64,000 bases of DNA from Desulfocarbo indianensis. GTDB taxonomy: Bacteria > Desulfobacterota > Desulfarculia > Desulfarculales > Desulfarculaceae. The notes under the pieces were generated by a model. The model had not been told where the DNA came from, did no database searches, and saw nothing but the letters and a program-made list of their open reading frames with translations. Positions 34,681 through 43,433 of the stretch are shown piece after piece; position 1 is the first letter of the stretch, and each line of letters begins with the position of its first letter. Location of the stretch: NCBI GenBank assembly GCA_001184205.1, contig LBMP01000005.1:62001-126000 (forward strand), given 5' to 3'. Made by a program: the position numbers and the translations under genes.

Positions 34681-34792
34681 GGCCGCTCCTTGGCATCGGT
34701 TAAAGGCGGTTTCGCTTGGGCTCGCCAATAATTGTAGCCCAAGACGGGCGTCCGCGGCGCGGGCAAGTTGCCTTGGCGAGCCCGCGGCCATG

Positions 34793-34819
34793 AAAAACGC
34801 CCCGGCCGGAGCCGGGGCG
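34793..34819 (-). terminator. Terminator after acyl-CoA ligase gene
   Basis: On the minus strand CGCCCCGGC/GCCGGGGCG (9 bp) with a four-base loop, then TTTTT; 22 bp beyond the ligase stop. Confidence 0.9.
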
Positions 34820-34840
34820 CTGGCGACGCTTGGCCGGGTC

Positions 34841-36487
34841 TCAAACCACGGAGCGAATGCGCCTCTTGTCCAGCTTGCCCACGCTGGTCTTGGGCAACTC
34901 GTCGGCCAGCAGCACTTTTTCAGGCACCGCCCATTTTGGGATGGTGCCGTCGGCCACGAACTTGTTCAGGAACTGGATCACCGAGTCCGGGTTCAGGTCG
35001 CGGCCCTTTTTGGGCACCACCATGGCCAGGGGCCGCTCCCCCCATTTCTCGTCGGGCACGCCGATCACCGCCACCTCGCTGACCTCCGGGTGCCGGCTGA
35101 TGAGGCTTTCCAATTCCAGGGAGCTTATCCACTCGCCGCCGGTCTTGATCACGTCCTTGAGGCGGTCGGTTATACGCACGTAGCCCTCGGCGTTCTGCAC
35201 GGCCACGTCGCCGGTGTGCAGATAGCCCCCCCGCCACAGCTCCTCGCTCTTTTCCGGCGATTTGAAATAGCCCTGGGTGAGCCAGGGCGAACGCACGCAA
35301 ATCTCGCCGGCCGTCTTGCCGTCGGCCGGCACCGGCTTCATCTCCGGGTCCATGACCTTGAGGTCCACCATGGGGCAAGGCAGGCCGGTCATGGTGCGCA
35401 CGTCCAACTGGTAATCCAGGTCCGCGTCCATCTTGTCCGGCTTGAGGTTGGCCACGGTGAGCAGGGGGCAAGTCTCGCTCATGCCGTAGGCCGCGTAAAC
35501 GTCTATGCCCAAATCCAGGCTGGCCTTGGCCAGGCCCCTGGGCAGGGAGGCGCCGCCGATGATCACCTTCCATTTGGACATATCCACTTTGGAGGCCATC
35601 GGGCTGGAGAGCAGCATGTGCAAAATGGTGGGCACGCAATGGCTGAAGGTCACTCCCTGGCTCGCCACCAGTTTGAGGATCATCTCCGGCTCGTAGCGGC
35701 CGGGGTATACCTGCTTCACCCCCATGAGGGTGGCCAGATAGGGAATGCCCCAGGCGTGCACGTGGAACATGGGCGTGAGCGGCATGTACACGTCGTTGGA
35801 GCGGAAACGGCCCTGGGCCTCCATGGTGGACACGCCCAAGGCCATGCCGAAGGTGTGCAGCACCAGTTGGCGATGGCTGAAATACACGCCCTTGGGGTCG
35901 CCGGTGGTGCCGGTGGTGTAGCTCAAGGTGGCCTGGCTGTTCTCGTCGAAGTCGGGGAACACGTAGTCCGGATCGCCCTGGGCCAGCACGTCTTCGTATT
36001 CCGCGTCAAAGGTCAGCGTGGTCTGCGGCTCCGGCGCGCCCGGCTCGCGGATCAATATCCATTTCTTCACGCTGGGCAGTTGACCGCGAATGGTCTCGGC
36101 CAGTTGCACGAAATCCTGGTGCACGAAAACCACCGCGTCCTGGGCGTGGTTCATGGTGAACTGGACCTGGTCCGGGCTCAGGCGCACGTTGACCGTGTGC
36201 AGCACGGCTCCGATGCCGGGAATGGCGAAATAGGCCTCCAGGTAGCGGTAGGAATCCCAATCCAAAAAAGCCACGATGTCGCCCGGCTTGGCTCCCATTT
36301 TCAGGAGGCCGGAGCCCAGGCGGGAAATGCGCCGGTAAAGCTCGCGATAGGTGAACCGCTTGGTGTCCCGGTGAATTATCTCCTGGTCCGGGGCGTAGAC
36401 GATCGGCGTGTGCAGGAGCTGCTTGATGAGCAGCGGATAGGAGTAGGCAGACTGGGTCTGCTCAATGATTCTGGTGCCCGTAATCAT
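34841..36487 (-). CDS. Acyl-CoA ligase (long-chain type, AMP-forming)
   Basis: 548-aa ATP-dependent fatty acyl-CoA synthetase. Motifs: P-loop-like [12 protein letters not shown], the acyl-AMP core [18 protein letters not shown], and [15 protein letters not shown] with the hinge and C-terminal catalytic Lys ([10 protein letters not shown]). The form [11 protein letters not shown] is typical of medium/long-chain ligases of the FadD-related group that lack a membrane anchor. GGAGG precedes ATG 36487 by 8 bp. A palindrome about 110 bp upstream suggests fatty-acid-responsive control. Monocistronic. Confidence 0.9.
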   Translation of the reverse strand: MITGTRIIEQTQSAYSYPLLIKQLLHTPIVYAPDQEIIHRDTKRFTYRELYRRISRLGSGLLKMGAKPGDIVAFLDWDSYRYLEAYFAIPGIGAVLHTVNVRLSPDQVQFTMNHAQDAVVFVHQDFVQLAETIRGQLPSVKKWILIREPGAPEPQTTLTFDAEYEDVLAQGDPDYVFPDFDENSQATLSYTTGTTGDPKGVYFSHRQLVLHTFGMALGVSTMEAQGRFRSNDVYMPLTPMFHVHAWGIPYLATLMGVKQVYPGRYEPEMILKLVASQGVTFSHCVPTILHMLLSSPMASKVDMSKWKVIIGGASLPRGLAKASLDLGIDVYAAYGMSETCPLLTVANLKPDKMDADLDYQLDVRTMTGLPCPMVDLKVMDPEMKPVPADGKTAGEICVRSPWLTQGYFKSPEKSEELWRGGYLHTGDVAVQNAEGYVRITDRLKDVIKTGGEWISSLELESLISRHPEVSEVAVIGVPDEKWGERPLAMVVPKKGRDLNPDSVIQFLNKFVADGTIPKWAVPEKVLLADELPKTSVGKLDKRRIRSVV

Positions 36488-36597
36488 TTTCGGATCCTCC
36501 GTCCGTTATTTAGGATTTGTAGTGTGAGCCGGATCAATGCTTGGCTGGTTCGCACCTCCTTAGCGGGGGGAGAATCGCACGGGCGCATTAATATTGC

Positions 36598-36613
36598 CTG
36601 AATCTTCATTCAG
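36598..36613 (-). promoter_or_regulatory. Palindromic operator upstream of acyl-CoA ligase
   Basis: CTGAAT-N4-ATTCAG perfect inverted repeat, positioned between a TTGAAA -35-like box (36619-36614) and an AATATT -10-like box on the minus strand. It resembles operators of TetR-type fatty-acid regulators (TGAATgnnATTCA style). Confidence 0.45.
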
Positions 36614-36669
36614 TTTTCAAGCGCCTTTTGGCCGAAACCATTTCCCACACAGTCTCCGGGCAGTTAAAT

Positions 36670-36702
36670 AAAAAGACGGGTGGGGAAAAACTCCCCAACC
36701 CG
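36670..36702 (-). terminator. Terminator after AhpD-like gene
   Basis: Minus strand: CGGGT-T-GGGGA pairs with TCCCC-ACCCG with one bulged base, then TCTTTTT. Confidence 0.75.
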
Positions 36703-36730
36703 CCCGCTCACGCGTACTATCCAGTGCTGC

Positions 36731-37045
36731 TTAGCCAAGCACCTCCTCTATCCAGCTCAAGGCGGCGCTGACCTGGGGGAATCCCAAGGTGCTGGTGAGG
36801 AGAATCACCGCGTGCCGGATTTCCTCCGGCGTGGCGCCGGCCTCTTGGGCCCGCCGGGTGTGGCTGTGCACCGCGCCCTGGGAGCCATAAGCCGCGGCCG
36901 CGGCCAACTGGATGAGATTGACGGTCTTGCCCTGCAGCGGGCCCTGTTTGGCGGCCAGTTCGCCCACCTGGTTAACGGCCTGCATGTATTCCGGGTAATC
37001 CTGCATCAGTTTCTTGTAGTGGCTGGGAATTTCCTTGTGGCTCAT
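36731..37045 (-). CDS. Carboxymuconolactone decarboxylase / AhpD-like protein without CxxC
   Basis: 104-aa helical protein of the AhpD/CMD superfamily, recognisable from LIQLAAAAAYGSQGAVHSHTRRAQEAGATPEEI. AhpD peroxidase-type members carry E..CxxC..H in this place. Here the cysteines are absent (GSQGAVHSH) but the His remains, so disulfide chemistry is unlikely and the reaction is unknown. It may be cotranscribed with the cytochrome gene 66 bp upstream. Confidence 0.85.
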   Translation of the reverse strand: MSHKEIPSHYKKLMQDYPEYMQAVNQVGELAAKQGPLQGKTVNLIQLAAAAAYGSQGAVHSHTRRAQEAGATPEEIRHAVILLTSTLGFPQVSAALSWIEEVLG

Positions 37046-37111
37046 GGCAACCTCCGGTTCGATCGTTTGCGAAAGCCCTTAAGCTCAGGGCGTCATTGAT
37101 TATGAAGCACT

Positions 37112-37606
37112 CTACTTGGTGAACACCCAGTCCGTGGACTTTACCGCCTCGTGACACCTGAGGCAGCCCTTCAGCTTGCCCTCGGCCAGCACCTTGCCCT
37201 GGGGGCCCAGCTTGGTCCAATACCAGTCGCCGCCCGCCGGGTTGTACCCCTTTACTTTGTACATGGGGGTGAGGGCGACCAGGTTTTTCTCGTCGTCGTA
37301 GTTCTCCTTAATAATTATAGCGCCGGGCGGCATGGGCTTGCCCGCTTTGGCCGCCTCCAGGGCCAATTGGTTCACAAAAATCTGAACGTACTTGCCGTGG
37401 GGGCTCTTGCCCTGGTACATGCCCTTCATGCCCGGCCACAGGGGCCATTTGGCGTAGGGATCGGTTTTAAAGATGTAGTCGGAAAAAGCCTGGCCCCCGG
37501 CCGGCGGCAGCTTGTCCTGCCGGGCCAAGGCCGGGCCCGCCGCCATGACCAGGCTCAGGGCCGGGACCAGGGCCAGCCAATGGACGGCTTTGATCTTACA
37601 CTTCAT
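37112..37606 (-). CDS. Cytochrome P460-family periplasmic c-type haem protein
   Basis: 164-aa exported protein. A signal peptide (WLALVPALSLVMAAGPALA, cut after about 28) is followed by a P460-type beta domain with YVQIFVNQLAL and PPGAIIIKENYD, then a single haem site CLRCH (148-152) near the C-terminus, as in cytochrome P460/c'-beta. Such proteins oxidise hydroxylamine or bind NO, or have electron-transfer roles; the role is not decidable here. GGGAGGG precedes ATG 37606. Confidence 0.82.
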   Translation of the reverse strand: MKCKIKAVHWLALVPALSLVMAAGPALARQDKLPPAGGQAFSDYIFKTDPYAKWPLWPGMKGMYQGKSPHGKYVQIFVNQLALEAAKAGKPMPPGAIIIKENYDDEKNLVALTPMYKVKGYNPAGGDWYWTKLGPQGKVLAEGKLKGCLRCHEAVKSTDWVFTK

Positions 37607-37705
37607 GGGGACACCCTCCCTTGTTCGGCGTTTTGGCAATCACTCTTAAAATTGTAACCAATCCGGCGGCCGCCGCAAAGCGGGCACTCCCCGGCCCCAG
37701 GCCCT

Positions 37706-37740
37706 AAAAAATGAGACGGCCGGGGATCGCCCCGGCCGTC
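37706..37740 (-). terminator. Terminator of the trp operon
   Basis: Minus strand: perfect 11-bp stem GACGGCCGGGG/CCCCGGCCGTC with a CGAT loop, followed by TCATTTTTT; 37 bp after the trpA stop. Confidence 0.92.
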
Positions 37741-37776
37741 AGCCCGCCCATACGGCAGCCCTGGCTCAGCCCGCGC

Positions 37777-38577
37777 TCAAGCGGCCAGGCTCCCGCTCAG
37801 GGACAGGGCCAGGTCCGAGGCCGCGGCCAAGCCCTGCTCCGCGCTTTCCGCCTCCAGCATGCGCTTGACCAGGGCGCTGCCCACGATGACCCCGTCGGCC
37901 ACGCCGGCCAAGGCGGCGGCCTGCTCGGGCGCGGCCACCCCGAAGCCCACCGCCACCGGCAGGCCCGCGGCGGCCTGGCGCACCCGCTGCACGGCGGCCA
38001 GGCTCTTGGCGTCCATGCGCAAGGCGCCGCCGGTCACCCCGTACATGGAAACGTAATAGAGGAATCCGCTGCACGCCCGCAGAACCGTCTGCAGCCGCTC
38101 CCGGCTGGTGCCGGGGGTGACCAGGAATATGGTGTCCAGGCCATGCTCGCGGGCCGCCTGCAGCCAGGGCCCGGCTTCCTCCGGGGGCAAATCCGGCACT
38201 ATCACCCCGGCCACGCCCGCCTGGGCCGAGCGGGCGGCGAAGCTATCCAGGCCCATGGCCAGCATGGGGTTGTAATAGGTCATGAGCACCAGGGGCGCGC
38301 TCACCTGGTCGCGCAAGCCGGCTGCCAGCTCGATGATGCCGGCGGGGGTGGCGCCCCCGTCCAGGGCGATCTTGCCCGCGGTCTGGATCACCGGGCCGTC
38401 GGCCACGGGGTCGCTGAAAGGCACGCCGATCTCGATGATGTCCGCGCCGGATTTATCCAGCGCCGCGATGAGCCGGGCGCAGGTAGCCATGTCGGGGTGG
38501 CCGCCGGTTACATAGGGTATGAAGGCGGCGCGGCCCTGGGACTTGGCCCGGGCAAAGGCCTCTTGGATGGTTCTCAT
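37777..38577 (-). CDS. trpA: Tryptophan synthase alpha subunit
   Basis: Cleaves indole-3-glycerol phosphate to indole and G3P and passes indole to TrpB. The 266-aa TIM barrel shows YVTGGHPD, the catalytic Glu and Asp in [16 protein letters not shown], the Asp in VPDLPPEE, and phosphate-binding GFGVAAPEQ and [12 protein letters not shown] 38577 overlaps the trpB stop (ATGA). Last gene of trpDCFBA, followed by a strong terminator. Confidence 0.97.
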   Translation of the reverse strand: MRTIQEAFARAKSQGRAAFIPYVTGGHPDMATCARLIAALDKSGADIIEIGVPFSDPVADGPVIQTAGKIALDGGATPAGIIELAAGLRDQVSAPLVLMTYYNPMLAMGLDSFAARSAQAGVAGVIVPDLPPEEAGPWLQAAREHGLDTIFLVTPGTSRERLQTVLRACSGFLYYVSMYGVTGGALRMDAKSLAAVQRVRQAAAGLPVAVGFGVAAPEQAAALAGVADGVIVGSALVKRMLEAESAEQGLAAASDLALSLSGSLAA

Positions 38578-39803
38578 GCGTTGTCCTCCAGATAGCTTTC
38601 CACGTGAGCCACGTCCTTGTCGCCCCGGCCGGAGAGGCACACCAGTATCATGTCTTCCGGCGAGAGCTTGGGGGCCAGCTCTCGCAGATAGGCGATGGCG
38701 TGGGAGCTTTCCAAAGCGGGGATGATGCCCTCGGTGCGGCACAGCAGGCGGAAGGCCTCCACCGCCTGCCGGTCGGTCACCGCGGCGTAGCTCACCCGGC
38801 CCAGCTCCTTGAGGAAGCTGTGCTCCGGCCCCACGCCGGGATAGTCCAGGCCGGCGGCGATGGAATGGGCCTCGATTATCTGGCCGTGGGCGTCCTGCAA
38901 AAGGTGCATGTAGGCGCCGTGCAGCACCCCCGGCCTGCCCGCGCTCAGGCTGGCCGCGTGCTTGCCGGTTTCCAGGCCGTGGCCGGCGGCCTCCACCCCG
39001 ATCAGCTCCACCGGGTCATCGCGGAAGGCGTGGAACAGGCCCATGGCGTTGGAGCCGGCCCCCACGCAGGCCATGGCCACCCGGGGCAGGCGGCCTTCCT
39101 TGGCCAGGATCTGCTCCCTGGCTTCGCGGCCGATCACGGCCTGGAATTCGCGCACCATGATCGGATAGGGATGGGGGCCGATCACCGAGCCCATGATGTA
39201 GTGGGTGGTCTCCACGTTGGTCACCCAATCGCGGATGCCTTCGTTCACCGCGTCCTTCAGGGAGCGGCTGCCCGATTCCACCGGTACCACCTGGGCGCCC
39301 AGCATGCGCATGCGGGTGACGTTGGGGGCCTGGCGCTGGATGTCCAGGGTCCCCATGTACACCTCGCATTCCAGGCCCATGAGCGCGGCGGCGGTGGCGG
39401 TGGCCACTCCGTGCTGGCCGGCCCCGGTTTCGGCGATGATGCGCCGCTTGCCCATGCGCTTGGCCAAAAGCACCTGGCCCAGGGCATTGTTGATCTTGTG
39501 GGCCCCGGTGTGGGTCAGGTCCTCGCGCTTGAGGAACACGCGCGCGCCGCCCAGCTCCCGGCTGAGCCGTTTGGCCTCGTAGAGCGGCGTGGCCCGGCCG
39601 GCGTAGTCCACCAGGAGGCCGTTAAGCTCCTCCTGAAAGGCCTGGTCGCTCCGGGCTTGCCTGAAGGCCGCCTCCAGCTCCTCCAGCGCCGGCATCAGGG
39701 TTTCGGGCACGAAACGCCCGCCAAAGGCGCCGAAGCGGCCTTGCTCAGATGGCAGCGTCAAGGGCGCTTCGGGCGCTATGGATAAAATCCGCGATTTTGC
39801 CAT
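38574..39803 (-). CDS. trpB: Tryptophan synthase beta subunit
   Basis: PLP enzyme joining indole and L-serine. The 409-aa product has the PLP lysine in [10 protein letters not shown] (Lys103), [14 protein letters not shown], the phosphate loop GAGSNAMG and the C-terminal [12 protein letters not shown] 39803 is preceded by GGGAGA and overlaps trpF by 59 bp. A TTG 14 codons further in would give a shorter start nearer the conserved domain, so the exact start is open. Confidence 0.96.
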   Translation of the reverse strand: MAKSRILSIAPEAPLTLPSEQGRFGAFGGRFVPETLMPALEELEAAFRQARSDQAFQEELNGLLVDYAGRATPLYEAKRLSRELGGARVFLKREDLTHTGAHKINNALGQVLLAKRMGKRRIIAETGAGQHGVATATAAALMGLECEVYMGTLDIQRQAPNVTRMRMLGAQVVPVESGSRSLKDAVNEGIRDWVTNVETTHYIMGSVIGPHPYPIMVREFQAVIGREAREQILAKEGRLPRVAMACVGAGSNAMGLFHAFRDDPVELIGVEAAGHGLETGKHAASLSAGRPGVLHGAYMHLLQDAHGQIIEAHSIAAGLDYPGVGPEHSFLKELGRVSYAAVTDRQAVEAFRLLCRTEGIIPALESSHAIAYLRELAPKLSPEDMILVCLSGRGDKDVAHVESYLEDNA

Positions 39804-40353
39804 GGTCTTTTCTCCCTGGTTCCATTTCCACACCGCTGGATACGTCCACGGCGTATGGTTTCACTTGCTTGATCGCCTCGGCCACGTTCTCCGGCCCCAG
39901 GCCGCCGGCCAGTATCAAAAGCCGTTCCCTGGCCAAGCGGCTGGCCAATTGCCAATCGCATTTCTTGCCGGTGCCGCCCCGCATTTTGGGATCATAGGCG
40001 TCCAGCAGGACGGCGGCCCGGGGCAGGCGCGGCAAGCTCCCGCCCTTTACCCGCACGGCTTTTATGACGCCGGGGCCCAGGGCCCGGATGTATTCGTCAT
40101 CCTCATCGCCGTGCAGCTGCACCAGATCCAGCCCGCAATAATCGCGCACCTTGCGCAGATGCGAGAGGGGCGCGTTCACGAACACGCCGACCTTGAACAC
40201 GAAGGGCGGCAAATGACCCGCGATTTCCCGCACGGTCTCGGCGCTCACCCGCCGGGGGCTGTCGGCCATGACGAACCCCAGGGCGTCCGCCCCCAGGCGC
40301 ACCGCGGCCTGGGCGTCGGCCCGGTTGGTTATGCCGCAAATCTTAATCTTCAC
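39745..40353 (-). CDS. trpF: Phosphoribosylanthranilate isomerase
   Basis: Amadori isomerase converting PRA to CdRP. The 202-aa barrel begins [14 protein letters not shown] with the catalytic Cys, carries VQLHGDED, and ends with the catalytic Asp and phosphate loop AVDVSSGVE. Overlaps trpC by 4 nt. Confidence 0.96.
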   Translation of the reverse strand: MKIKICGITNRADAQAAVRLGADALGFVMADSPRRVSAETVREIAGHLPPFVFKVGVFVNAPLSHLRKVRDYCGLDLVQLHGDEDDEYIRALGPGVIKAVRVKGGSLPRLPRAAVLLDAYDPKMRGGTGKKCDWQLASRLARERLLILAGGLGPENVAEAIKQVKPYAVDVSSGVEMEPGRKDHGKIADFIHSARSALDAAI

Positions 40354-41150
40354 GGTTTGCCTCCGTTCGAGTTGAGCAAGGCCCGCACGGCCTGTTCCGG
40401 GTCTTCCGCGCGCATGAGGCTGGTGCCCACCAAGAAGGCGTCCAGACCGCCGGCGCGGAGCCTGGCGACGTCTTGCGGCGCGCTGACGCCGCTCTCGGCC
40501 ACCACGGTCACGCCGGGGGGGATCAGGGGCCGCAAGCGCAGGCAGGTATTGAGATCGATGCGCAGGGTTTTCAGGTCCCGGTTGTTTATACCCACCAGCT
40601 CCGGCCGCAGATCCAGCACCGGCCGCAGCTCGCCCTGGTTATGCACCTCGATCAAGGCCGTCATGCCCAACTCCCGCGCCAGGTCCCGCAGTTCGGAGAG
40701 AGCGCCTTTACTGAGCGCGGCGGCGATCAAAAGAACCGCGTCGGCCCCGGCGGCGCGGGCCTGGTAGACCTGGCTGGGCCGGATGATGAAATCCTTGCGC
40801 AGCACGGGCAGCCCGCAGGAAGCCCGCGCCTCAACCAGGTCCTGCAGGGAGCCGCCGAAAAATTTTTCATCGGTGAGCACCGATAACGCCGCCGCGCCGC
40901 CGCGCTCATAAGCCCCGGCCCGCTGGTTCACCTTCACTTCCCTGGCCAGGCTGCCCGCCGACGGCGAGGAGCGCTTGATCTCGGCGATGAGCGCCGCGCC
41001 GTGGTTGCTGCGCAAGGCGGCTAGGAAATCCCTGGGCGGCGGCCCCTCCCCGGCCATGAGCCGCAACTCGCTGAGGGGATGCCTGGCTTCGAGCCGCATT
41101 ACATCCTCGCGCTTGTTCTCCAGTATCTTTTGCAATATGTCGCCCGCCAC
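40350..41150 (-). CDS. trpC: Indole-3-glycerol phosphate synthase
   Basis: Closes the indole ring from CdRP. 266-aa barrel with ALIAEIKRSSPSAG (catalytic Glu/Lys), LTDEKFFGGSLQDL, PVLRKDFII (catalytic Lys), IEVHNQGEL, GINNRDLKT and AESGVSAPQDV. Single-function, not fused to TrpF. It starts 10 bp after trpD ends. Confidence 0.97.
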   Translation of the reverse strand: MAGDILQKILENKREDVMRLEARHPLSELRLMAGEGPPPRDFLAALRSNHGAALIAEIKRSSPSAGSLAREVKVNQRAGAYERGGAAALSVLTDEKFFGGSLQDLVEARASCGLPVLRKDFIIRPSQVYQARAAGADAVLLIAAALSKGALSELRDLARELGMTALIEVHNQGELRPVLDLRPELVGINNRDLKTLRIDLNTCLRLRPLIPPGVTVVAESGVSAPQDVARLRAGGLDAFLVGTSLMRAEDPEQAVRALLNSNGGKP

Positions 41151-41160
41151 TTGCCGCCTC

Positions 41161-42207
41161 CTAGGCTTGAGCCGCCTGCAGGGCGGGTTGGTTGGCCGCG
41201 GCCACCAGCTCGTTAAGGCGGGCCATGGCCGCTCCCGAATCGATGGAGCGGGCCGCCTGGCCCACTCCCTCGCGGAAGCTTTCGGCTCTCCCGGCGGCCA
41301 GCAAGGCGCCGGCCGCGTTCATCAACACCATGTCGCGGCGGGGGCCCGTCTGGCCGTTGAGAATCGCCATGGTTTGTTCGCGGGATACTTGAGCGTCGCC
41401 GCCTTTGATTTCCCCTAAGCTGGCCCGCTGCAAGCCGGCCTCCTCGGGCGTGACGCTGAACTCGCTCACCTCGCCGCCCGCCAAGCGGGCGATGCTGGTG
41501 CGGCCGGTTATGGTTATCTCGTCCAGCCCGCCCTCGCCGTGCACCACCAGGGCGCTGTCGGCGCCCAGGCGGGCCAGCACCTCGGCCAGGGGACGCACCA
41601 TGCGGGGATCGTACACCCCCACCAGAAGCACCGTGGCCCCGGCCGGGTTGGTCAGCGGCCCCAGCAGGTTGAAGATGGTGCGCAGGCCGATTTCCCGGCG
41701 GGGACCCATGGCGTGGCGCATGGCCCCATGCAAAAGTGGCGCGAAAAGGAAGCCTATGCCGGCCTGGTCCACGCATTGGCCGATGCGCTCGGGGGGGAGA
41801 TCAAGGGGGATGCCCAGGGCTTCGATCAAATCGGCGCTGCCGCAGGAACTGCTCACCGCCCGGTTGCCGTGCTTGGCCACCTTGAGGCCGCAGCCGGCCA
41901 CCACAAACGCGGTGGTGGTGGAAACGTTGAAGGTGCCGGCGCCGTCGCCGCCCGTGCCCACCGTATCCACCAGCATCTCGCCCGACGATCTGGCCAGGGT
42001 GGGCACCTGACTCACCTTGGCCCGCATCACCTTGGCGGCGCCGGAGATTTCCTCCACGCACTCGCCTTTCATGCGCAGGGCGATCAAGAGCGCCGCGATC
42101 TGGGCCGGGGTGGCGCGGCCCTCCATTATGTGGTCCATGGCGTCGATCATCTCGTTCTCTTCCAGGTGTTTTCCCCCCACCGCCTTGGCTATGGCTTGGC
42201 AAATCAT
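41161..42207 (-). CDS. trpD: Anthranilate phosphoribosyltransferase
   Basis: Transfers phosphoribose from PRPP to anthranilate. 348 aa with the helical N-terminal domain, the PRPP glycine loop DTVGTGGDGAGTFNVSTTTA, KHGNRAVSSSCGSADLIEAL and the second metal motif VVHGEGGLDEI. AGGGAGG precedes ATG 42207. First gene of the trpDCFBA block, separated from tyrA by 380 bp containing two tandem Trp leader peptides and two attenuators. Confidence 0.97.
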   Translation of the reverse strand: MICQAIAKAVGGKHLEENEMIDAMDHIMEGRATPAQIAALLIALRMKGECVEEISGAAKVMRAKVSQVPTLARSSGEMLVDTVGTGGDGAGTFNVSTTTAFVVAGCGLKVAKHGNRAVSSSCGSADLIEALGIPLDLPPERIGQCVDQAGIGFLFAPLLHGAMRHAMGPRREIGLRTIFNLLGPLTNPAGATVLLVGVYDPRMVRPLAEVLARLGADSALVVHGEGGLDEITITGRTSIARLAGGEVSEFSVTPEEAGLQRASLGEIKGGDAQVSREQTMAILNGQTGPRRDMVLMNAAGALLAAGRAESFREGVGQAARSIDSGAAMARLNELVAAANQPALQAAQA

Positions 42208-42231
42208 GTGAACCTCCCTTTGGGCTGAGCT

Positions 42232-42275
42232 AAAAAAAGTTAGCCGCGGGCCGACTCTCTGGTCTGCCCGCGGCT
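42232..42275 (-). terminator. Second attenuator terminator before trpD
   Basis: Minus strand: perfect 10-bp stem AGCCGCGGGC/GCCCGCGGCT, 14-nt loop, then AAC and seven T. The loop-side GGGCAGACC (complement at 42261-42269) can instead pair perfectly, over 9 bp, with GGTCTGCCC at the end of leader peptide 2 (complement at 42306-42314). This is the alternative antiterminator expected for Trp attenuation. Confidence 0.88.
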
Positions 42276-42298
42276 TTTAGTTTTGATCTTGCTTGGGT

Positions 42299-42388
42299 CT
42301 ATCTAGGGCAGACCTCTCCAGCGGCGCTGCGCCACCACCAGCCCCAAACTCCCCGCAAGGAAACGATCGTGATTATCTGTTTTCTCAT
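42299..42388 (-). CDS. trpL: Trp leader peptide 2 (tandem trp attenuator)
   Basis: 29-codon ORF after the first attenuator. It begins MRKQIITIVSLRGV and continues WGWWWRS, i.e. four Trp codons within five, then stops just before the second terminator. An in-frame ATG three codons upstream is an alternative start. Ribosome stalling on the TGG run would free the antiterminator pairing described for the second attenuator. Confidence 0.85.
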   Translation of the reverse strand: MRKQIITIVSLRGVWGWWWRSAAGEVCPR

Positions 42389-42414
42389 GGTCCCCATACC
42401 CGGCTATCAAATAT

Positions 42415-42449
42415 AAAAAGGGCCGTGGTCCCCTTGAGGTCCACGGCCC
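42415..42449 (-). terminator. First attenuator terminator before trpD
   Basis: Minus strand: 9-bp perfect stem GGGCCGTGG/CCACGGCCC, 12-nt loop, then TTTTT. AGACCA just before the stem (complement at 42450-42455) can pair with TGGTCT at the end of leader 1 (complement at 42476-42481), a weaker 6-bp candidate antiterminator. Confidence 0.85.
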
Positions 42450-42473
42450 TGGTCTCGCTATCTTATGCTTCGC

Positions 42474-42548
42474 TTAGACCACTCCGGCGCGCGGCACCTC
42501 CGCGTTCTTACGCCACCACCAGTTGCGCCAAGCGGCCATTGCTATCAT
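42474..42548 (-). CDS. trpL: Trp leader peptide 1 (tandem trp attenuator)
   Basis: 24-aa ORF starting MIAMAAWRNWWWRKNAEV, with Trp codons at residues 7, 10, 11 and 12. AAGGGA lies about 10 bp upstream of the ATG at 42548. The ORF ends 25 bp before the first attenuator stem, and the promoter lies about 30 bp upstream of the start codon. This is the standard arrangement of a trp leader. Confidence 0.88.
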   Translation of the reverse strand: MIAMAAWRNWWWRKNAEVPRAGVV

Positions 42549-42584
42549 GGTCAAACTATCCCTTACGGCTATCAATTGGATTTC

Positions 42585-42613
42585 ATCTTACCCCAAGCAG
42601 ATAGCGTGGTCAA
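42585..42613 (-). promoter_or_regulatory. Promoter of the trpDCFBA block
   Basis: Minus strand: TTGACC (42613-42608), 17-bp spacer, TAAGAT (42590-42585). It sits over the last codons of tyrA and would start transcripts near 42578, giving a 30-nt leader before leader peptide 1. Confidence 0.7.
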
Positions 42614-43418
42614 TATAATGATTTTTAGCCTGGGGCAGGGCCAAGGCCGCCCCGCGGTCCAACAAGCCGGCCAAGCCCTCCTGGTCATGGGCTTCCAGTT
42701 TGCTCCCCAGTTCGCTCACCGCGCGGGAGAGGGCCTCAACGGCTTCCGCGGAATGGGGATTGGCCAGGGCCAAGTCGGCGTACAAGCCGGCCGGCTGGGC
42801 GGCCTGGTTCTCCAGGAGCGACCACAAGGACGCGAACCAGGGGCCGGCCAGGGGCAGGTCTTCTTCCGGCTCGAAGCCCATCTCCTTTAGGACCAGGCCC
42901 AAGGAGCCCACCATGAGGTGACGCAAGGTTTGCACCTGGGCCATGAGGCGATCGTGACGGGAGGGCGAAATCTCCGTCACCCGCGCCCCGGCCCTTTTCC
43001 AAAGAGAGCGCCACCAGGAGGCCCATACCTTGCCCCGGCCGGGGCAGAGGAACACGGTCTGCCCCTCCGGTTCGCCAGATGGCCCGAAAAGGGGATGGCT
43101 GGCCACCACCTCTCCCCGGGCGTATCGCAGCATTATCTCAAGGGGAGCTTCCTTGAGGGAGGCTATGTCTATCACCGCGCCGTCGCGCCTGGTATAGGGC
43201 CCCACCGCCCGCATTACCTCCTCGAAGGCCGGCACCGGCACGGCCAGGATCAGCACCAGGCATTGCGCCGCGGTTTCGGGCGCGAAGGACCCGTCGCAGA
43301 CGTCCATGATCTGGGGCCGCAGTCCCGCCTCCTTGAGGAGCCGGACCAACAGGCCGCCCATGCGTCCCTTGCCTCCGATCACGCCCACGGTGATGGGCTG
43401 AAAGCCTCCCTCCTTCAT
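42588..43418 (-). CDS. tyrA: Prephenate dehydrogenase
   Basis: Oxidative decarboxylation of prephenate (or arogenate) toward tyrosine. The 276-aa protein has the nucleotide-binding VGVIGGKGRMGGLLV, the catalytic His in ASHPLFGPSG and a helical C-terminal domain with RHDRLMAQVQTLRHL. No ACT domain follows. ATG 43418 is chosen because GGGAGG stands 7 bp upstream. It follows pheA by 15 bp. Confidence 0.92.
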   Translation of the reverse strand: MKEGGFQPITVGVIGGKGRMGGLLVRLLKEAGLRPQIMDVCDGSFAPETAAQCLVLILAVPVPAFEEVMRAVGPYTRRDGAVIDIASLKEAPLEIMLRYARGEVVASHPLFGPSGEPEGQTVFLCPGRGKVWASWWRSLWKRAGARVTEISPSRHDRLMAQVQTLRHLMVGSLGLVLKEMGFEPEEDLPLAGPWFASLWSLLENQAAQPAGLYADLALANPHSAEAVEALSRAVSELGSKLEAHDQEGLAGLLDRGAALALPQAKNHYIDHAICLG

Positions 43419-43433
43419 GATCAAGCCTCCCGG

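Noticed and set aside
34403-36601. A 732-codon plus-strand open frame opposite the acyl-CoA ligase
   Set aside because: Antisense shadow; the ligase on the minus strand has all AMP-binding motifs.
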